Shown piece after piece: positions 8,626 to 17,188 of a stretch of DNA of 64,000 nucleotides. Every line of letters begins with the position of its first letter. Within the stretch, counting starts at the first letter, position 1. Both the position numbers and the translations under genes were made by a program. Below the pieces are notes generated by a model. The model ran no database searches. It was not told the DNA's origin and saw nothing but the letters and a program-made list of their open reading frames with translations. Origin of the DNA: Jejubacter calystegiae (GTDB lineage Bacteria; Pseudomonadota; Gammaproteobacteria; Enterobacterales; Enterobacteriaceae); NCBI RefSeq assembly GCF_005671395.1, contig NZ_CP040428.1, positions 806,001-870,000 of the forward strand. The letters run 5' to 3'.

Positions 8626-9423
8626 TTACCAGATGGTGAAGCCCCCATCGATCATCAGATCGGCACCGGTAATCATGTCGCTGCCGTTACCGGCGAAGAA
8701 CAGCACGGCGGCGGCAATCTCATCGGTGTAGGCGAAACGACCCAGCGGAATTAGCTGCTTCATGGTTTCGCCTTTCTCGCCACGCCAGGCCTTTTCGCCC
8801 ATCGGCGTCAGCACCACAGTGGGCGAAAGGGTATTGACGTTGATATTCCAGGCGGCCAGCTCCTTAGCCATCACTTTGGTCATGCCCAGCAGCCCCGCTT
8901 TGGCGGAGGTATAAGCCACGTGGTTATCGATGGCGATGGATGCCGCCTGAGAGGCGATATTGATAATCTTGCCGCCGCGCCCGGCCTTCACCATCAGTCG
9001 GGCCGCCGCCTGGCTGCACAGGAATGGGCCGGTCAGATTCACGTCCAGTTGCTTACGCCACTCGGCGATATCAGTTTCCAGCACCGGTTGCAGCATGACG
9101 TAGCCTGCGCAGTTAATCAGAATGTCGATTTGCCCGTAGTGGCGCTCGACTTGTGCAAACGCCTGTTCGACCGAGGCCGGGTCAGTGACATCGCACTCCA
9201 CGAACAGCACCCGGTCAGCATCGAAGCGCTCCGCCTCCTGCTGCGCCTTTTCACGCTCGAACCCCGGATAAAGCAGCGCCAGCCTGGCGCCCTTTTCCAG
9301 CAGCATCTCATTGCTGGCCATAGCGATTCCGCCCAGACCACCGGTCACCACCGCCACTTTGTCGCTCAAATCACCGGAGGTATCTACGCCGTAGCGCAGG
9401 TTGACGTCGTATTCACCGCTCAT
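8626..9423 (-). CDS. SDR dehydrogenase, GolD/DthD (polyol dehydrogenase) type
   Basis: Short-chain dehydrogenase, 265 residues. The coenzyme motif is atypical, TGGLGGIA in place of TGxxxGIG; NCAG, NIASQA and the active-site YTSAK follow, and the chain ends GADLMIDGGFTIW. The N-terminal leader before the Rossmann fold (YDVNLRYGVDTSGDLSDKVAVV) resembles enzymes annotated as D-threitol or polyol dehydrogenases (GolD/DthD group); this is recognition by memory, not a search. The ATG at 9423 has TAAGGAGACAACA upstream and is preferred over a start at 9441. It sits between transketolase and binding-protein genes, consistent with oxidising an imported polyol. Confidence 0.82.
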   Translation of the reverse strand: MSGEYDVNLRYGVDTSGDLSDKVAVVTGGLGGIAMASNEMLLEKGARLALLYPGFEREKAQQEAERFDADRVLFVECDVTDPASVEQAFAQVERHYGQIDILINCAGYVMLQPVLETDIAEWRKQLDVNLTGPFLCSQAAARLMVKAGRGGKIINIASQAASIAIDNHVAYTSAKAGLLGMTKVMAKELAAWNINVNTLSPTVVLTPMGEKAWRGEKGETMKQLIPLGRFAYTDEIAAAVLFFAGNGSDMITGADLMIDGGFTIW

Positions 9424-9437
9424 TGTTGTCTCCTTAA

Positions 9438-10361
9438 TCAAGCCAGGGGGGAAGTCGCAACCTGCTCCAGCACCTGACGCAGCCCCTGTGCATCAATGCG
9501 GAACTGGCGGCGCAGCGCTTTACGGCTGCTACTGTGGGTAAACTCATAGGGCGGTACGCCCAGCGGCGTGAAGCGCTGAGGCAGGCGATATTTGTGCAGA
9601 ATCTCACCAATAATGCTGCTAAGGCCACCGCTAAGAACGTGTTCTTCTACCGCGATCGCATGTGGATGCGCGTTAATGAGCGCGACGATCGCCTGTTCGT
9701 CCAGCGGCCATAGCGAAGGCAGAGAGACGATGGTGACATTGGGGAGGGAGGCGGCCAGCGCTTCGTGCACAATGGTGCCCAGGCAGAACACCACTGCATC
9801 GCCCCCTTCCTGCAACACCACCGGCTTACCCGGCGTAAAGCGCCAGTCGTTGTCATGCAGCACCGGCAGCTTATCGCTGTCCATCCGGATATAGACCGGC
9901 CCCTGATGAGCAATGGCATGGCGGGTAATCTCCCTGGCCTGGCTGGCATCCGCAGGAGCGAAGATTTGCAGGTTGCCGAAGCTACGGGCAATGGCGATAT
10001 CGTTCATGCAGTGGTGGGTGGCCCCCAGCGGGCCGTAGGCAAAACCGGCATTCAGCCCCAGCATTTTTACATTGGTATCGGAATAGCAAATGTCGTTCTT
10101 CACCTGCTCGTTGGAGCGCGCCAGCAGAAAGGGGGCGGCATTGGCCGTAAAAACCGTGCGTCCGCTCAGGGCTATACCCGCCGCCATACCGACCATGTTC
10201 TGTTCGGCAATCCCCACGTTGACGACCCTGTCGGGGTACGCCTTTTCGAAGGGCGCGATTTTCGATGTGGAGGTGGAATCCGCCACCATTACGTTCAGAT
10301 TGGCCCCCTGTTGCTGGGCTTCCAGTAAGGTTGCAATCACTGCATCACGTAAATCTTGCAT
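9438..10361 (-). CDS. Transketolase, C-terminal subunit
   Basis: Second half of a split transketolase, 307 residues: pyrimidine-binding domain (NVMVADSTSTSKIAPFEKAYPDRVVNVGIAEQNMVGMAAGIAL, here quoted in part as VNVGIAEQNMVGMA) followed by the C-terminal transketolase domain. The Glu of GIAEQ activates thiamine diphosphate in this family. TNVKMLGLNAGFAYGPLGATHH corresponds to the conserved THxxxxD region. A GGAGGACTAACC site precedes the ATG, and the N-terminal subunit gene ends 2 nt upstream, so the two must be made together. In this operon it could feed a ketose phosphate into the pentose phosphate pathway, which is inference. Confidence 0.92.
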   Translation of the reverse strand: MQDLRDAVIATLLEAQQQGANLNVMVADSTSTSKIAPFEKAYPDRVVNVGIAEQNMVGMAAGIALSGRTVFTANAAPFLLARSNEQVKNDICYSDTNVKMLGLNAGFAYGPLGATHHCMNDIAIARSFGNLQIFAPADASQAREITRHAIAHQGPVYIRMDSDKLPVLHDNDWRFTPGKPVVLQEGGDAVVFCLGTIVHEALAASLPNVTIVSLPSLWPLDEQAIVALINAHPHAIAVEEHVLSGGLSSIIGEILHKYRLPQRFTPLGVPPYEFTHSSSRKALRRQFRIDAQGLRQVLEQVATSPLA

Positions 10362-10363
10362 GG

Positions 10364-11167
10364 TTAGTCCTCCAGTTCCGCCAGCCCCTGGGCAAGCTGT
10401 TCATCATCAGGTACGGCGTGATGCCAGGCGGGAACATTCGCCATAAAGGAAATGCCGTGGCCCTTTTCGGTATTGGCCAGAATGACGCGCGGTTTATCCA
10501 TCGAAGGCGCCGTCGCCGCCTGGTAAATAGACAGCGGGTTGTGTCCGTCGCACTCCAGCACTTCGAAACCAAAGGCGCGCCACTTTTCGCCCAAAGGCTC
10601 CAGCGGCATGATCTCCTCGGTGGCCCCGGCCAGTTGCAGCCGGTTGCGATCGACAATGGCGACCAGGTTGTCGAGCCGGAACTTACTGGCAGACATCGCC
10701 GCCTCCCAATTGGAGCCTTCCGCCAGTTCGCCATCTCCCAGCAGAACAAAGGCCCGGCGGTGACCGCGACCGGCCAGCTTATTGCCCAATGCCAGTCCGA
10801 CCGCAATCGGCAGGCCATGGCCCAGGCCGCCGGAGTTAATCTCGACCAGATCCGGCAGCTTCTGACGCACCGGATGCCCGGCCAGTAAGGTGTCATCCCC
10901 CATAAACTGCGTCAGTACCCCTGGGTCGAGCAGCCCCATCGCCGCCGCGCTGCAGTAAAGGCCGCCGGCACCGTGCCCCTTGGACAAAATAAAACGATCC
11001 TGGTCCGGACGCGGTCCTGAGCGATCCATTACCGCCATATACAGCGTGCAGAGAATGTCGATCTCTGAGAGATCGGCCCCGGTGTGCCCCTTGCCTGCTC
11101 TGTGGTTCATTTCCAGCACATAGCGCCGGGCCTGACGCGCCGTCTGTTTGATTGCCTGTAGGTCCAC
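10364..11167 (-). CDS. Transketolase, N-terminal (ThDP-binding) subunit
   Basis: First half of a split transketolase, 267 residues, with the thiamine-diphosphate motif GDGELAEGSNWEAAMSAS, running on to VAIVDRN. SKGHGAGGLYC and NSGGLGHGLPIAVGLALG are also conserved. The start is GTG at 11165-11167 behind a strong GGAGGTAAAC site. This is the promoter-proximal gene of the minus-strand operon and diverges from the DeoR-type regulator across 247 nt with palindromic operator-like elements. Split transketolases are common in accessory sugar loci; a full-length housekeeping tktA is expected elsewhere in the genome. Confidence 0.92.
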   Translation of the reverse strand: MDLQAIKQTARQARRYVLEMNHRAGKGHTGADLSEIDILCTLYMAVMDRSGPRPDQDRFILSKGHGAGGLYCSAAAMGLLDPGVLTQFMGDDTLLAGHPVRQKLPDLVEINSGGLGHGLPIAVGLALGNKLAGRGHRRAFVLLGDGELAEGSNWEAAMSASKFRLDNLVAIVDRNRLQLAGATEEIMPLEPLGEKWRAFGFEVLECDGHNPLSIYQAATAPSMDKPRVILANTEKGHGISFMANVPAWHHAVPDDEQLAQGLAELED

Positions 11168-11226
11168 GTTTACCTCCGGATCTTAACGATCGTGATGACA
11201 GAATTCGCTTCGATCGCTTTCATTTG

Positions 11227-11242
11227 ATTTTCGATCGAAAAT
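11227..11242. promoter_or_regulatory. 16-bp perfect palindrome, candidate DeoR-type operator
   Basis: ATTTTCGATCGAAAAT is a perfect palindrome in the spacer between the transketolase operon and the DeoR-type regulator. Further TTCG elements lie nearby (AATTCGCTTCGATCG at 11202-11216 and ATTCGAAAAT at 11298-11307). Operators of DeoR/GlpR regulators typically carry repeated TTCG cores, so binding by the adjacent regulator is likely though inferred. Confidence 0.6.
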
Positions 11243-11266
11243 GTATATGGTTTATTTAGCCGATTC

Positions 11267-11282
11267 TGTGGCGTTGATCAAA
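11267..11282. promoter_or_regulatory. Possible CRP site
   Basis: TGTGG-N6-TCAAA matches 8 of 10 positions of the CRP half-sites (TGTGA-N6-TCACA). It lies in the divergent control region of the sugar locus, where catabolite control would be expected. Confidence 0.3.
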
Positions 11283-11414
11283 TATAAAACAAAAATCATT
11301 CGAAAATATGACGGTAATAAAACGGCAAATTCGCTTTCCTTACAGCGCAGCGCTAAACTGCGGAGCACGGAAAAGAGCACCACTTCATTACGTTCACAGA
11401 AAGGAGCGTTTCGA

Positions 11415-12203
11415 TTGAAAAGCAAGACCGAACAACTGGCGGATATGCAGCAGCGCAGGGATAAGATCCTTGAGATGATCCGTGAAGATGGCACGGCTTC
11501 CGTGAAGCAGTTAACGGAAACCTTTGGTCTGACGGAAGCGACTATCCGTACCGATCTGCGTGAACTACAGAAGGCGGGCTTTGTGCAGCGCTACTACGGC
11601 GGCGCCACACTGGTGACCGGCAAACAGAATACCGGGGCGTTACTGCTGGAACGCCAGACTCATCTGGAACAGAAAGACGCCATCGGCCGACTGGCTGCCC
11701 AACAGATCGAAAATGGCGATACCGTGATCTTTGATTCCGGTACGACCACCACCGCCATTGTCGAACATATGCAGCATATTCACCGCCTGTCGGTGACCAC
11801 GACCGCGGTAAATATCGCCCTGAAGCTGGGTGGCGAGCCCGGCATCAACATCCTTCTGACCGGCGGCACCTTTAAGTTTCCGACCCTCTCCACCTCTGGC
11901 GAAAAGGCCGCCAGCTTTTTCGAAAATGTGCTGGCCGAAAAGCTGTTTCTTGCCACCGCGGCCATCTCGCCGCGTATGGGTCTGAGCTTTCCCAGCGAAA
12001 CCGATATTAAGGTGAAGAGTGCGATGATCCGTTCGGCGAAAACGGTCTACGTGGTGGCGGACTCCAGCAAGATCGACAAGGTGTCGATGTTCGCCCTACC
12101 CTGCGACTGGAGCAGCATTCACTATCTGATTACCGACAGCGGCATCAGTGATGAGTCAGTCCGCGCCTTTGAAGCGCTGGGGGTGGAGGTGCTGGTGGCC
12201 TGA
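11415..12203 (+). CDS. DeoR/GlpR-family transcriptional regulator
   Basis: DeoR-type repressor, 262 residues: N-terminal winged helix (RRDKILEMIREDGTASVKQL, then LTEATIRTDLRELQ) with the usual RYYGGA linker, and a C-terminal sugar-phosphate-sensing domain (DSGTTTTAIVEHM, LLTGGTFKFPTLSTSG, VVADSSKID). The start is taken as TTG at 11415, because AAGGAGC lies 8 nt upstream. An ATG at 11241 would add 58 unrelated residues and run through the operator palindrome; an internal ATG at 11445 lacks a ribosome binding site. It diverges from the transketolase-ABC-kinase operon and is its likely regulator, sensing a phosphorylated pathway intermediate. Confidence 0.9.
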   Translation: MKSKTEQLADMQQRRDKILEMIREDGTASVKQLTETFGLTEATIRTDLRELQKAGFVQRYYGGATLVTGKQNTGALLLERQTHLEQKDAIGRLAAQQIENGDTVIFDSGTTTTAIVEHMQHIHRLSVTTTAVNIALKLGGEPGINILLTGGTFKFPTLSTSGEKAASFFENVLAEKLFLATAAISPRMGLSFPSETDIKVKSAMIRSAKTVYVVADSSKIDKVSMFALPCDWSSIHYLITDSGISDESVRAFEALGVEVLVA

Positions 12204-12248
12204 AGGGTATCGCGTATCGCTCTTTTTGATCGCAGAAAATGATTCTCG

Positions 12249-12277
12249 TTGCGCAACACGAATCACCACGCTATACT
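12249..12277 (+). promoter_or_regulatory. Sigma-70 promoter of the higBA pair
   Basis: TTGCGC at 12249-12254 and TATACT at 12272-12277 are separated by 17 nt. The expected transcription start is about 70 nt before the toxin gene. Confidence 0.7.
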
Positions 12278-12289
12278 CTCATCCAGCCG

Positions 12290-12308
12290 TATTACACGGA
12301 AAGTAATA
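12290..12308. promoter_or_regulatory. Inverted repeat, candidate HigA operator
   Basis: TATTAC-N7-GTAATA lies just downstream of the predicted start point of higBA. Its placement and symmetry fit an operator for the HTH antitoxin, which normally represses its own operon. Confidence 0.55.
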
Positions 12309-12353
12309 TGCGATGATTTTAAAAATTAATGAATCCTACATGGAGGTAACACA

Positions 12354-12632
12354 ATGATCCGAAACTTTAAGCATAAGGGACTAAAGCGATTTTTTGAAAC
12401 AGGCTCTACAAGCGGCATCAACGCCAGACAGGCAGATAAAATCGCCAACCGCCTTGCGGTTCTGAATCATGCAACCACCATTAACGATATTGATCTGCCT
12501 GGATTCTTTCTTCATCCACTGACCAGTAACCGGCAGGGGCAGTGGTCTGTCACTGTTACCGGCAACTGGCGCATCACGTTCGAAATGGCTGATGGCGACG
12601 TTTATGTCGTTAATTACGAGGATTATCACTAA
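12354..12632 (+). CDS. higB: HigB-type toxin (RelE/ParE superfamily)
   Basis: Type II toxin of the HigB branch, 92 residues, expected to cleave mRNA at the ribosome. Typical blocks are MIRNFKHKGLKRFFETGS, LDLPGFFLHPL-like spacing (here IDLPGFFLHPLTSNRQG), WSVTVTGNWRITFEM and a C-terminal VVNYEDYH. GGAGGTAACACA precedes the ATG. The toxin gene comes first and overlaps the antitoxin gene by one base, the arrangement usual for higBA. The pair lies between the sugar-locus regulator and livF, in an accessory segment. Confidence 0.92.
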   Translation: MIRNFKHKGLKRFFETGSTSGINARQADKIANRLAVLNHATTINDIDLPGFFLHPLTSNRQGQWSVTVTGNWRITFEMADGDVYVVNYEDYH

Positions 12633-12913
12633 TGTCTACGATGCACAATCCGCCTCATCCGGGATGCCTTATTCGCGAAAGCATGGAAGCGCTGAATATC
12701 AGCGCCCGCGAACTGGCAGGCCAGCTCGGCGTTGCCCCTTCCACGCTCCAGAGGGTGCTCAGTGAAAAATCGGCGATCTCTCCGGAAATGGCAGTGCGCT
12801 TATCAGCGGTTATTGGCAGCTCAGATCGCATATGGCTCGGCCTACAGGCTGATTATGATCTGTGGCAGGCCCGCCAGGCCGTCGATACCACACAGCTACG
12901 GCGTCTGGCATAA
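12632..12913 (+). CDS. higA: HigA-type antitoxin (XRE-family HTH)
   Basis: Antitoxin of 93 residues with an XRE helix-turn-helix (ISARELAGQLGVAPSTLQRVL, then KSAISPEMAVRLS). The N-terminal HPGCLIRESMEALN and the WLGLQADYDLWQAR tail are characteristic of HigA. It overlaps higB by one base (TAATG). It is expected to neutralise HigB and to repress the operon through the inverted repeat at 12290-12308. Confidence 0.92.
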   Translation: MSTMHNPPHPGCLIRESMEALNISARELAGQLGVAPSTLQRVLSEKSAISPEMAVRLSAVIGSSDRIWLGLQADYDLWQARQAVDTTQLRRLA

Positions 12914-12922
12914 AGTAAAATA

Positions 12923-12948
12923 CGATGCCGCTCCAGAGAGCGGCATCG
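12923..12948 (-). terminator. Bidirectional hairpin between higA and livF
   Basis: An 11-bp perfect stem (CGATGCCGCTC / GAGCGGCATCG) with a CAGA loop lies between the convergent higA and livF genes. On the minus strand it is followed by TATTTTAC, so it probably terminates the liv operon; on the plus strand the tail is only AT-rich. Confidence 0.65.
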
Positions 12949-12953
12949 CTATA

Positions 12954-13667
12954 TTACCCGCCCAGATAAGCGCTTCTCACCGCTTCGTTAGCCAGTAGCG
13001 CTTCGCCGGTATCTTCCAGCACCACCCGACCGTTTTCCAGCACGTAACCGCGATCCGCCAGCTTGAGAGCCTGATTGGCGTTCTGCTCCACCAGGAAAAT
13101 GGTCATTCCTTCACGTCTGAGCTGTTCGATAGTGTCAAAGATCTGCTGGATAATAATCGGCGCCAGCCCCAGAGAAGGTTCGTCCAGCAGCAGCAGCCGC
13201 GGGTTGCTCATTAGCGCCCGGCCAATGGCCAGCATTTGCTGTTCGCCGCCAGACATGGTCCCGGCGCGCTGAGTGCGGCGTTCCAGCAGGCGGGGAAACA
13301 GTTCATAAACCCAGCGCTGGCGCTCCTGGTACTGCTGTTTGTCGCTAAAGAAACCGCCCATGGCCAGGTTCTCTTCCACCGTCATCCGGGCGAATACCCG
13401 CCGCCCTTCCGGCACGATGGCCACCGCCTCGCGCATAATTTTTGCAGTAGGCCAGTCGGTGATGGTTTTACCGTCGAATGCAATGGTGCCGTGAGTGGCA
13501 CGGGGATCGCCGCACAGGGTGCCGAGCAGCGTGGTTTTCCCGGCGCCGTTGGCGCCGATAAGCGTGACTATTTCTCCCTTGTTAACGGTCAGGCTCACCT
13601 CATGCAGCGCCTGTATTTTCCCGTAATGCGCGCTCACCCGGTCGAAAGTCAACATCGTCTTTTCCAT
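12954..13667 (-). CDS. livF: Branched-chain amino acid ABC transporter ATPase LivF
   Basis: One of two ATPases of the LIV importer (leucine, isoleucine, valine), 237 residues. Walker A is GANGAGKTT, signature MSGGEQQMLAIGRAL, Walker B LLLLDEPSLGLAP, and the chain ends RSAYLGG exactly like E. coli LivF. The ATG at 13667 (MEKTMLTF) gives the E. coli length; an in-frame start 33 nt upstream lies inside the end of livG. It is the last gene of livHMGF and directly follows livG. Confidence 0.97.
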   Translation of the reverse strand: MEKTMLTFDRVSAHYGKIQALHEVSLTVNKGEIVTLIGANGAGKTTLLGTLCGDPRATHGTIAFDGKTITDWPTAKIMREAVAIVPEGRRVFARMTVEENLAMGGFFSDKQQYQERQRWVYELFPRLLERRTQRAGTMSGGEQQMLAIGRALMSNPRLLLLDEPSLGLAPIIIQQIFDTIEQLRREGMTIFLVEQNANQALKLADRGYVLENGRVVLEDTGEALLANEAVRSAYLGG

Positions 13668-13668
13668 C

Positions 13669-14436
13669 TCAGGCTTCTCCCAGATAAGCGCGAATAACAT
13701 CAGGATGATTACGGATCTGTTCCGGCGTACCGTTGGCCAGCGGCGTTCCCTGGTTCACGACATAGATACGGTCTGAAATCCCCATCACCAGCTTCATATC
13801 ATGCTCAATCAGCAGCACCGTGGTGTTATGGCGATCGCGCAGCTCCACAATCAGTTCATCGAGCTCTTTGGTTTCGCGAGGATTCAGCCCCGCAGCCGGT
13901 TCGTCGAGCATCAGGATCTGCGGCTGAGTCACCATACAGCGGGCGATCTCCAGCCGCCGCTGCTGACCGTAGGCCAGGTTACTGGCCTGACGGTTGGCGT
14001 GCTCCAGCAAACCAACGCGCTCCAGCCATACGGCAGCGCGATCCAGCGCTTCACTCTGAGTCCGGCGGAAGGCCGGGGTCTTGAGCAGACCGGAAAACAG
14101 ACCGGTTTTCAGTTGCAGATGCTGTGCCACCAGCAGGTTTTCAATTACCGTCATTTCGCGAAACAGCCGCACATGCTGGAACGTTCGTACCACCCCAAGG
14201 CGGGCAATAGCCTGGCCCGGTAACCCTTCCAGATGACGATCGCCCAGCATAATGGTGCCGCCGGTGGGCTTATAAAAGCCGGTCAGGCAGTTAAAGACCG
14301 TGGTTTTACCGGCGCCGTTGGGGCCGATTAGCGAAACGATCTCGCCTGCGTTTAGCGACAGCTCCACATTGTTGACCGCCAGCAGGCCGCCGAAGCGCAT
14401 CATCAGGCCGCTAACGGCAAGTAATGGCTGACTCAT
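13669..14436 (-). CDS. livG: Branched-chain amino acid ABC transporter ATPase LivG
   Basis: Second ATPase of the LIV importer, 255 residues. Walker [10 protein letters not shown], signature-region [13 protein letters not shown] and Walker [14 protein letters not shown] are present; LAYGQQ in place of LSGGQ is normal for LivG. The ATG overlaps the livM stop by 4 nt, so the two are translationally coupled. It pairs with LivF on the LivH-LivM channel. Confidence 0.97.
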   Translation of the reverse strand: MSQPLLAVSGLMMRFGGLLAVNNVELSLNAGEIVSLIGPNGAGKTTVFNCLTGFYKPTGGTIMLGDRHLEGLPGQAIARLGVVRTFQHVRLFREMTVIENLLVAQHLQLKTGLFSGLLKTPAFRRTQSEALDRAAVWLERVGLLEHANRQASNLAYGQQRRLEIARCMVTQPQILMLDEPAAGLNPRETKELDELIVELRDRHNTTVLLIEHDMKLVMGISDRIYVVNQGTPLANGTPEQIRNHPDVIRAYLGEA

Positions 14437-15704
14437 GCGCGCTCTCCTTTGCTATTTTTTAGCTTCAGTTTTGGGCGGGTCATTGGCAGCAGCCCCTGAG
14501 GACGCCAGATCATCATCAACACCATCAGCCCCCCCAGTACCAGCATGCTGTACTCATTGAGATCGCGCATCAGTTCGCGCGACACCACCAGCAGAATCGC
14601 GGCCAGAATCACCGCAAACTGGGAACCCATACCGCCCAGTACGACAATCGCCAGCACAAAGGCCGACTCGGCAAAGGTGAAGGATTCCGGGCTGACAAAA
14701 CCCTGGCGCGCAGCGAACAGAGTTCCGGCGAACCCCGCGAAAGCGGCGCTGATGGTAAAGGCCGTCAGCTTAATGCGCGTCGGGTTCAACCCCAACGAAC
14801 GGCAGGCGATCTCATCCTCGCGCAGCGCTTCCCACGCCCGGCCCAGCGGCATGCGCAGCAGGCGGTTAATCACAAACAGCGTGACCACCACCAGCAGCAA
14901 CGCCACCAGGTAGAGGAAGATCATGCGATCGCCGGGATCGTACTTAATATCGAAGAAGTGGCTGAAGGTATCCCAGCCGCCATCGCGAGCGGTACGGCCG
15001 AACTCCAGGCCAAACAGCGTCGGCTTGGGGATCTGGCTGATCCCGTTGGGCCCCCCGGTAAACTCAGTGTTATTCAGTAGCAGAATACGCACGATCTCAC
15101 CGAATCCCAGCGTCACAATCGCCAGATAATCCCCTCGCAACCGTAATACCGGGAACCCCAGCAGGAACCCCGCAGCGGCGGCCACCAGCCCGGCCAGCGG
15201 CAGGCAGGTCCAGAATCCCAGACCGTAATAGTGATTCAGTAGGGCAAAGGTGTAGGCGCCGATCGCATAAAAACCGCCATAACCCAGCACCAACAGGCCG
15301 GACAGCCCCACCACCACGTTCAGCCCCAGGCCGAGGATAATGTAGATCATGGTCAGGGTGGCGATATCCACCGAACCGCGAGTCACCATGAACGGCCAGG
15401 CGACGGCGGCCAGCAGCAGCGCCAGCAGGAACAGCTTCTGACGCGGCGTGGAGCCGTCAATGGCGGGCAGCACCCACTTCGGCCCGCTCACCCCTTTCAG
15501 ACGCTGCTGAATCACAGGACGCAGCAGTTGCACCACAAACACCGCGCCGCAGCCAATCGCAATCCAGTGCCAGCGAACGTCGGCGGCACTGCCTACCACC
15601 AGCCGGGTGCCGTCCAGCCCCAACTGCACGCCCATAAAGATGGCGGACAAAATAAAGAACAGAGCGGTGGAAATCAGCGCGCCCAGAATATGCGTCGGCT
15701 TCAT
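14433..15704 (-). CDS. livM: Branched-chain amino acid permease LivM
   Basis: Inner-membrane permease of the LIV system, 423 residues (E. coli 425). It has an N-terminal membrane extension (residues 1-60), then the BPD_transp_2 core with [20 protein letters not shown] and the ATPase-contact loop [18 protein letters not shown]. Text is nearly identical to E. coli LivM through most of the core. Overlaps of 4 nt with both livH and livG show a tightly coupled operon. Confidence 0.97.
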   Translation of the reverse strand: MKPTHILGALISTALFFILSAIFMGVQLGLDGTRLVVGSAADVRWHWIAIGCGAVFVVQLLRPVIQQRLKGVSGPKWVLPAIDGSTPRQKLFLLALLLAAVAWPFMVTRGSVDIATLTMIYIILGLGLNVVVGLSGLLVLGYGGFYAIGAYTFALLNHYYGLGFWTCLPLAGLVAAAAGFLLGFPVLRLRGDYLAIVTLGFGEIVRILLLNNTEFTGGPNGISQIPKPTLFGLEFGRTARDGGWDTFSHFFDIKYDPGDRMIFLYLVALLLVVVTLFVINRLLRMPLGRAWEALREDEIACRSLGLNPTRIKLTAFTISAAFAGFAGTLFAARQGFVSPESFTFAESAFVLAIVVLGGMGSQFAVILAAILLVVSRELMRDLNEYSMLVLGGLMVLMMIWRPQGLLPMTRPKLKLKNSKGERA

Positions 15705-16627
15705 ACCTTTTCCACCTCCGGACGGCCAAGAATGCCGGTCGGCATCACCAGCAGCACGCCAATCAGCAGTGCGAAGGAGACCACATCTTTATATTCCGTG
15801 CTCAGGTAGGCAGAGGTTAGCGCCTCGGCCACGCCAAGCAGCAGGCCGCCTATCATAGCGCCAGGAATACTGCCAATACCGCCCAGCACTGCGGCGGTAA
15901 AGGCTTTCATCCCCGCCATAAAGCCAATGTAGGGATTGATCACGCCGTAGAACTGTCCCAGCAATACCCCGGCCACTGCCGCCATGATCGCGCCGATCAC
16001 AAAGGTCAGGGAGATTACCCGGTCGGTATTGATGCCCAGCAGGCTCGCCATCTTCAAATCTTCAGCGCAGGCGCGACAGGCCCGGCCCATCTTTGAGTAG
16101 CGAATAAACAGAGTCAGCGCCAGCATCGATATCAGGGTCACGCCCCAAATCACCAGTTGCATGGTGGTGACAGTGGCAGAGAAGTTTTCACCGTGAGCCA
16201 CGGCCCAGCGCCCGGTAAACAGGCTGGGCAGGGCCACATCCCGGGATCCTTCGGTCAGGCTGACGGTGTTTTGCAGGAAAATAGACATTCCGATCGCCGA
16301 GATCAGCGCGATCAGACGCTTGGAGCTGCGCACAGGCCGATAGGCAACCCGTTCAATGCTCCAGCCATACACGCTGGCAATGACAATCGCACCGACAAAA
16401 GCGGCGCCAATCAGCAGCCAGCCAGCGTCTATGCCCATCATCAGTAGCGCCGCGATAATCATAAAAGAGACATAGCTACCGATCATATAGACTTCGCCGT
16501 GAGCGAAGTTAATCATACCGATAATGCCGTAAACCATGGTGTAACCGATGGCGATCAGCGCATAGGTGCTGCCAAGGGTTACGCCATTAAACATCTGCTG
16601 CAAAAAATAGAGAAACTGCTCAGACAT
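15701..16627 (-). CDS. livH: Branched-chain amino acid permease LivH
   Basis: First permease of the LIV channel, 308 residues, matching the E. coli length. Motifs: [35 protein letters not shown] and [20 protein letters not shown]; the last is the EAA-like loop. It is the first gene of livHMGF here. In K-12 livK precedes it; here the upstream 561 nt hold no binding-protein gene, so LivH-M-G-F must depend on LivJ or a receptor elsewhere. Confidence 0.97.
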   Translation of the reverse strand: MSEQFLYFLQQMFNGVTLGSTYALIAIGYTMVYGIIGMINFAHGEVYMIGSYVSFMIIAALLMMGIDAGWLLIGAAFVGAIVIASVYGWSIERVAYRPVRSSKRLIALISAIGMSIFLQNTVSLTEGSRDVALPSLFTGRWAVAHGENFSATVTTMQLVIWGVTLISMLALTLFIRYSKMGRACRACAEDLKMASLLGINTDRVISLTFVIGAIMAAVAGVLLGQFYGVINPYIGFMAGMKAFTAAVLGGIGSIPGAMIGGLLLGVAEALTSAYLSTEYKDVVSFALLIGVLLVMPTGILGRPEVEKV

Positions 16628-16706
16628 AGCTTAACCTTTGAGAGTATGTGTAACGCGGTAGGAATGGGGGTTACGGCTGGCCTGATGTCGCCCGCCGTCG
16701 GCAAAA

Positions 16707-16720
16707 GCAGGCATCCCTGC
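16707..16720 (-). terminator. Short terminator-like hairpin upstream of livH
   Basis: On the minus strand GCAGG-GATG-CCTGC is followed by TTTT at 16706-16703. It lies about 80 nt before livH, so it could attenuate the liv transcript or be left over from a lost upstream gene. The stem is only 5 bp. Confidence 0.35.
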
Positions 16721-17127
16721 CGCTAAACGCGCTGACTCCCAGGCGGATATGCCAGACTGGCTTCCTGATATCATCATCGATAATTCCCGTGTGTGTTGAA
16801 GTGGTTATTGTGTTTATCTTTTTCTTTTTTCAGAGTCGCCTGTGACTGAAGGCGAAGCGCCACCTTCAATATTAAGCGTAATCGGGAGTGGCCCCCCAAT
16901 ATTTCAGGGATATTATTCTGGTTTATGGCGTAGATAAACAATAAACGTGGTACTACATTCAGGAGCGTTTTAGGTTATTAAACCAATTTATCCGGACCAT
17001 TCCGGATATTTATTCCTTTTATTTTTCCAGTTTCATTTTTATAAACCATGCCAGGTTAATAATATAAACAAATTCACTGGCAATTTCGGTGGCGATGAGA
17101 CGCTAAAAAACGACGCAGGAAGGCCAC

Positions 17128-17155
17128 TTGCGCCACCAGGGGATTGGGGTACACT
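17128..17155 (+). promoter_or_regulatory. Probable panM promoter
   Basis: TTGCGC at 17128-17133 and TACACT at 17150-17155 with a 16-nt spacer, placed about 33 nt before the panM start codon. Confidence 0.5.
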
Positions 17156-17188
17156 TTCCCCTCCTCATTCCTGATGTTATGAATCCTT

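Larger units (their letters stand above)
16628..17188. other. 561-nt spacer where livK lies in E. coli
   Basis: Between livH and panM there is no open frame resembling LivK and no recognisable fragment of it. The spacer holds a GC-rich part near livH with a terminator-like hairpin at 16707-16720, an AT-rich middle, and the panM promoter at its far end. It is expected to contain the livHMGF promoter and leader, but I could not place its boxes reliably. Confidence 0.6.

Noticed and set aside
9438-11167. Sulfo-transketolase pathway for sulfoquinovose
   Set aside because: A split transketolase is present, but no sulfosugar isomerase or sulfoacetaldehyde-related gene was recognised; the SDR, kinase and CUT2 importer point to a polyol or sugar.
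16628-17188. Remnant of livK
   Set aside because: Neither strand shows LivK signatures such as VGAMSGP or CDPKQAV, so this looks like clean absence and not a pseudogene.
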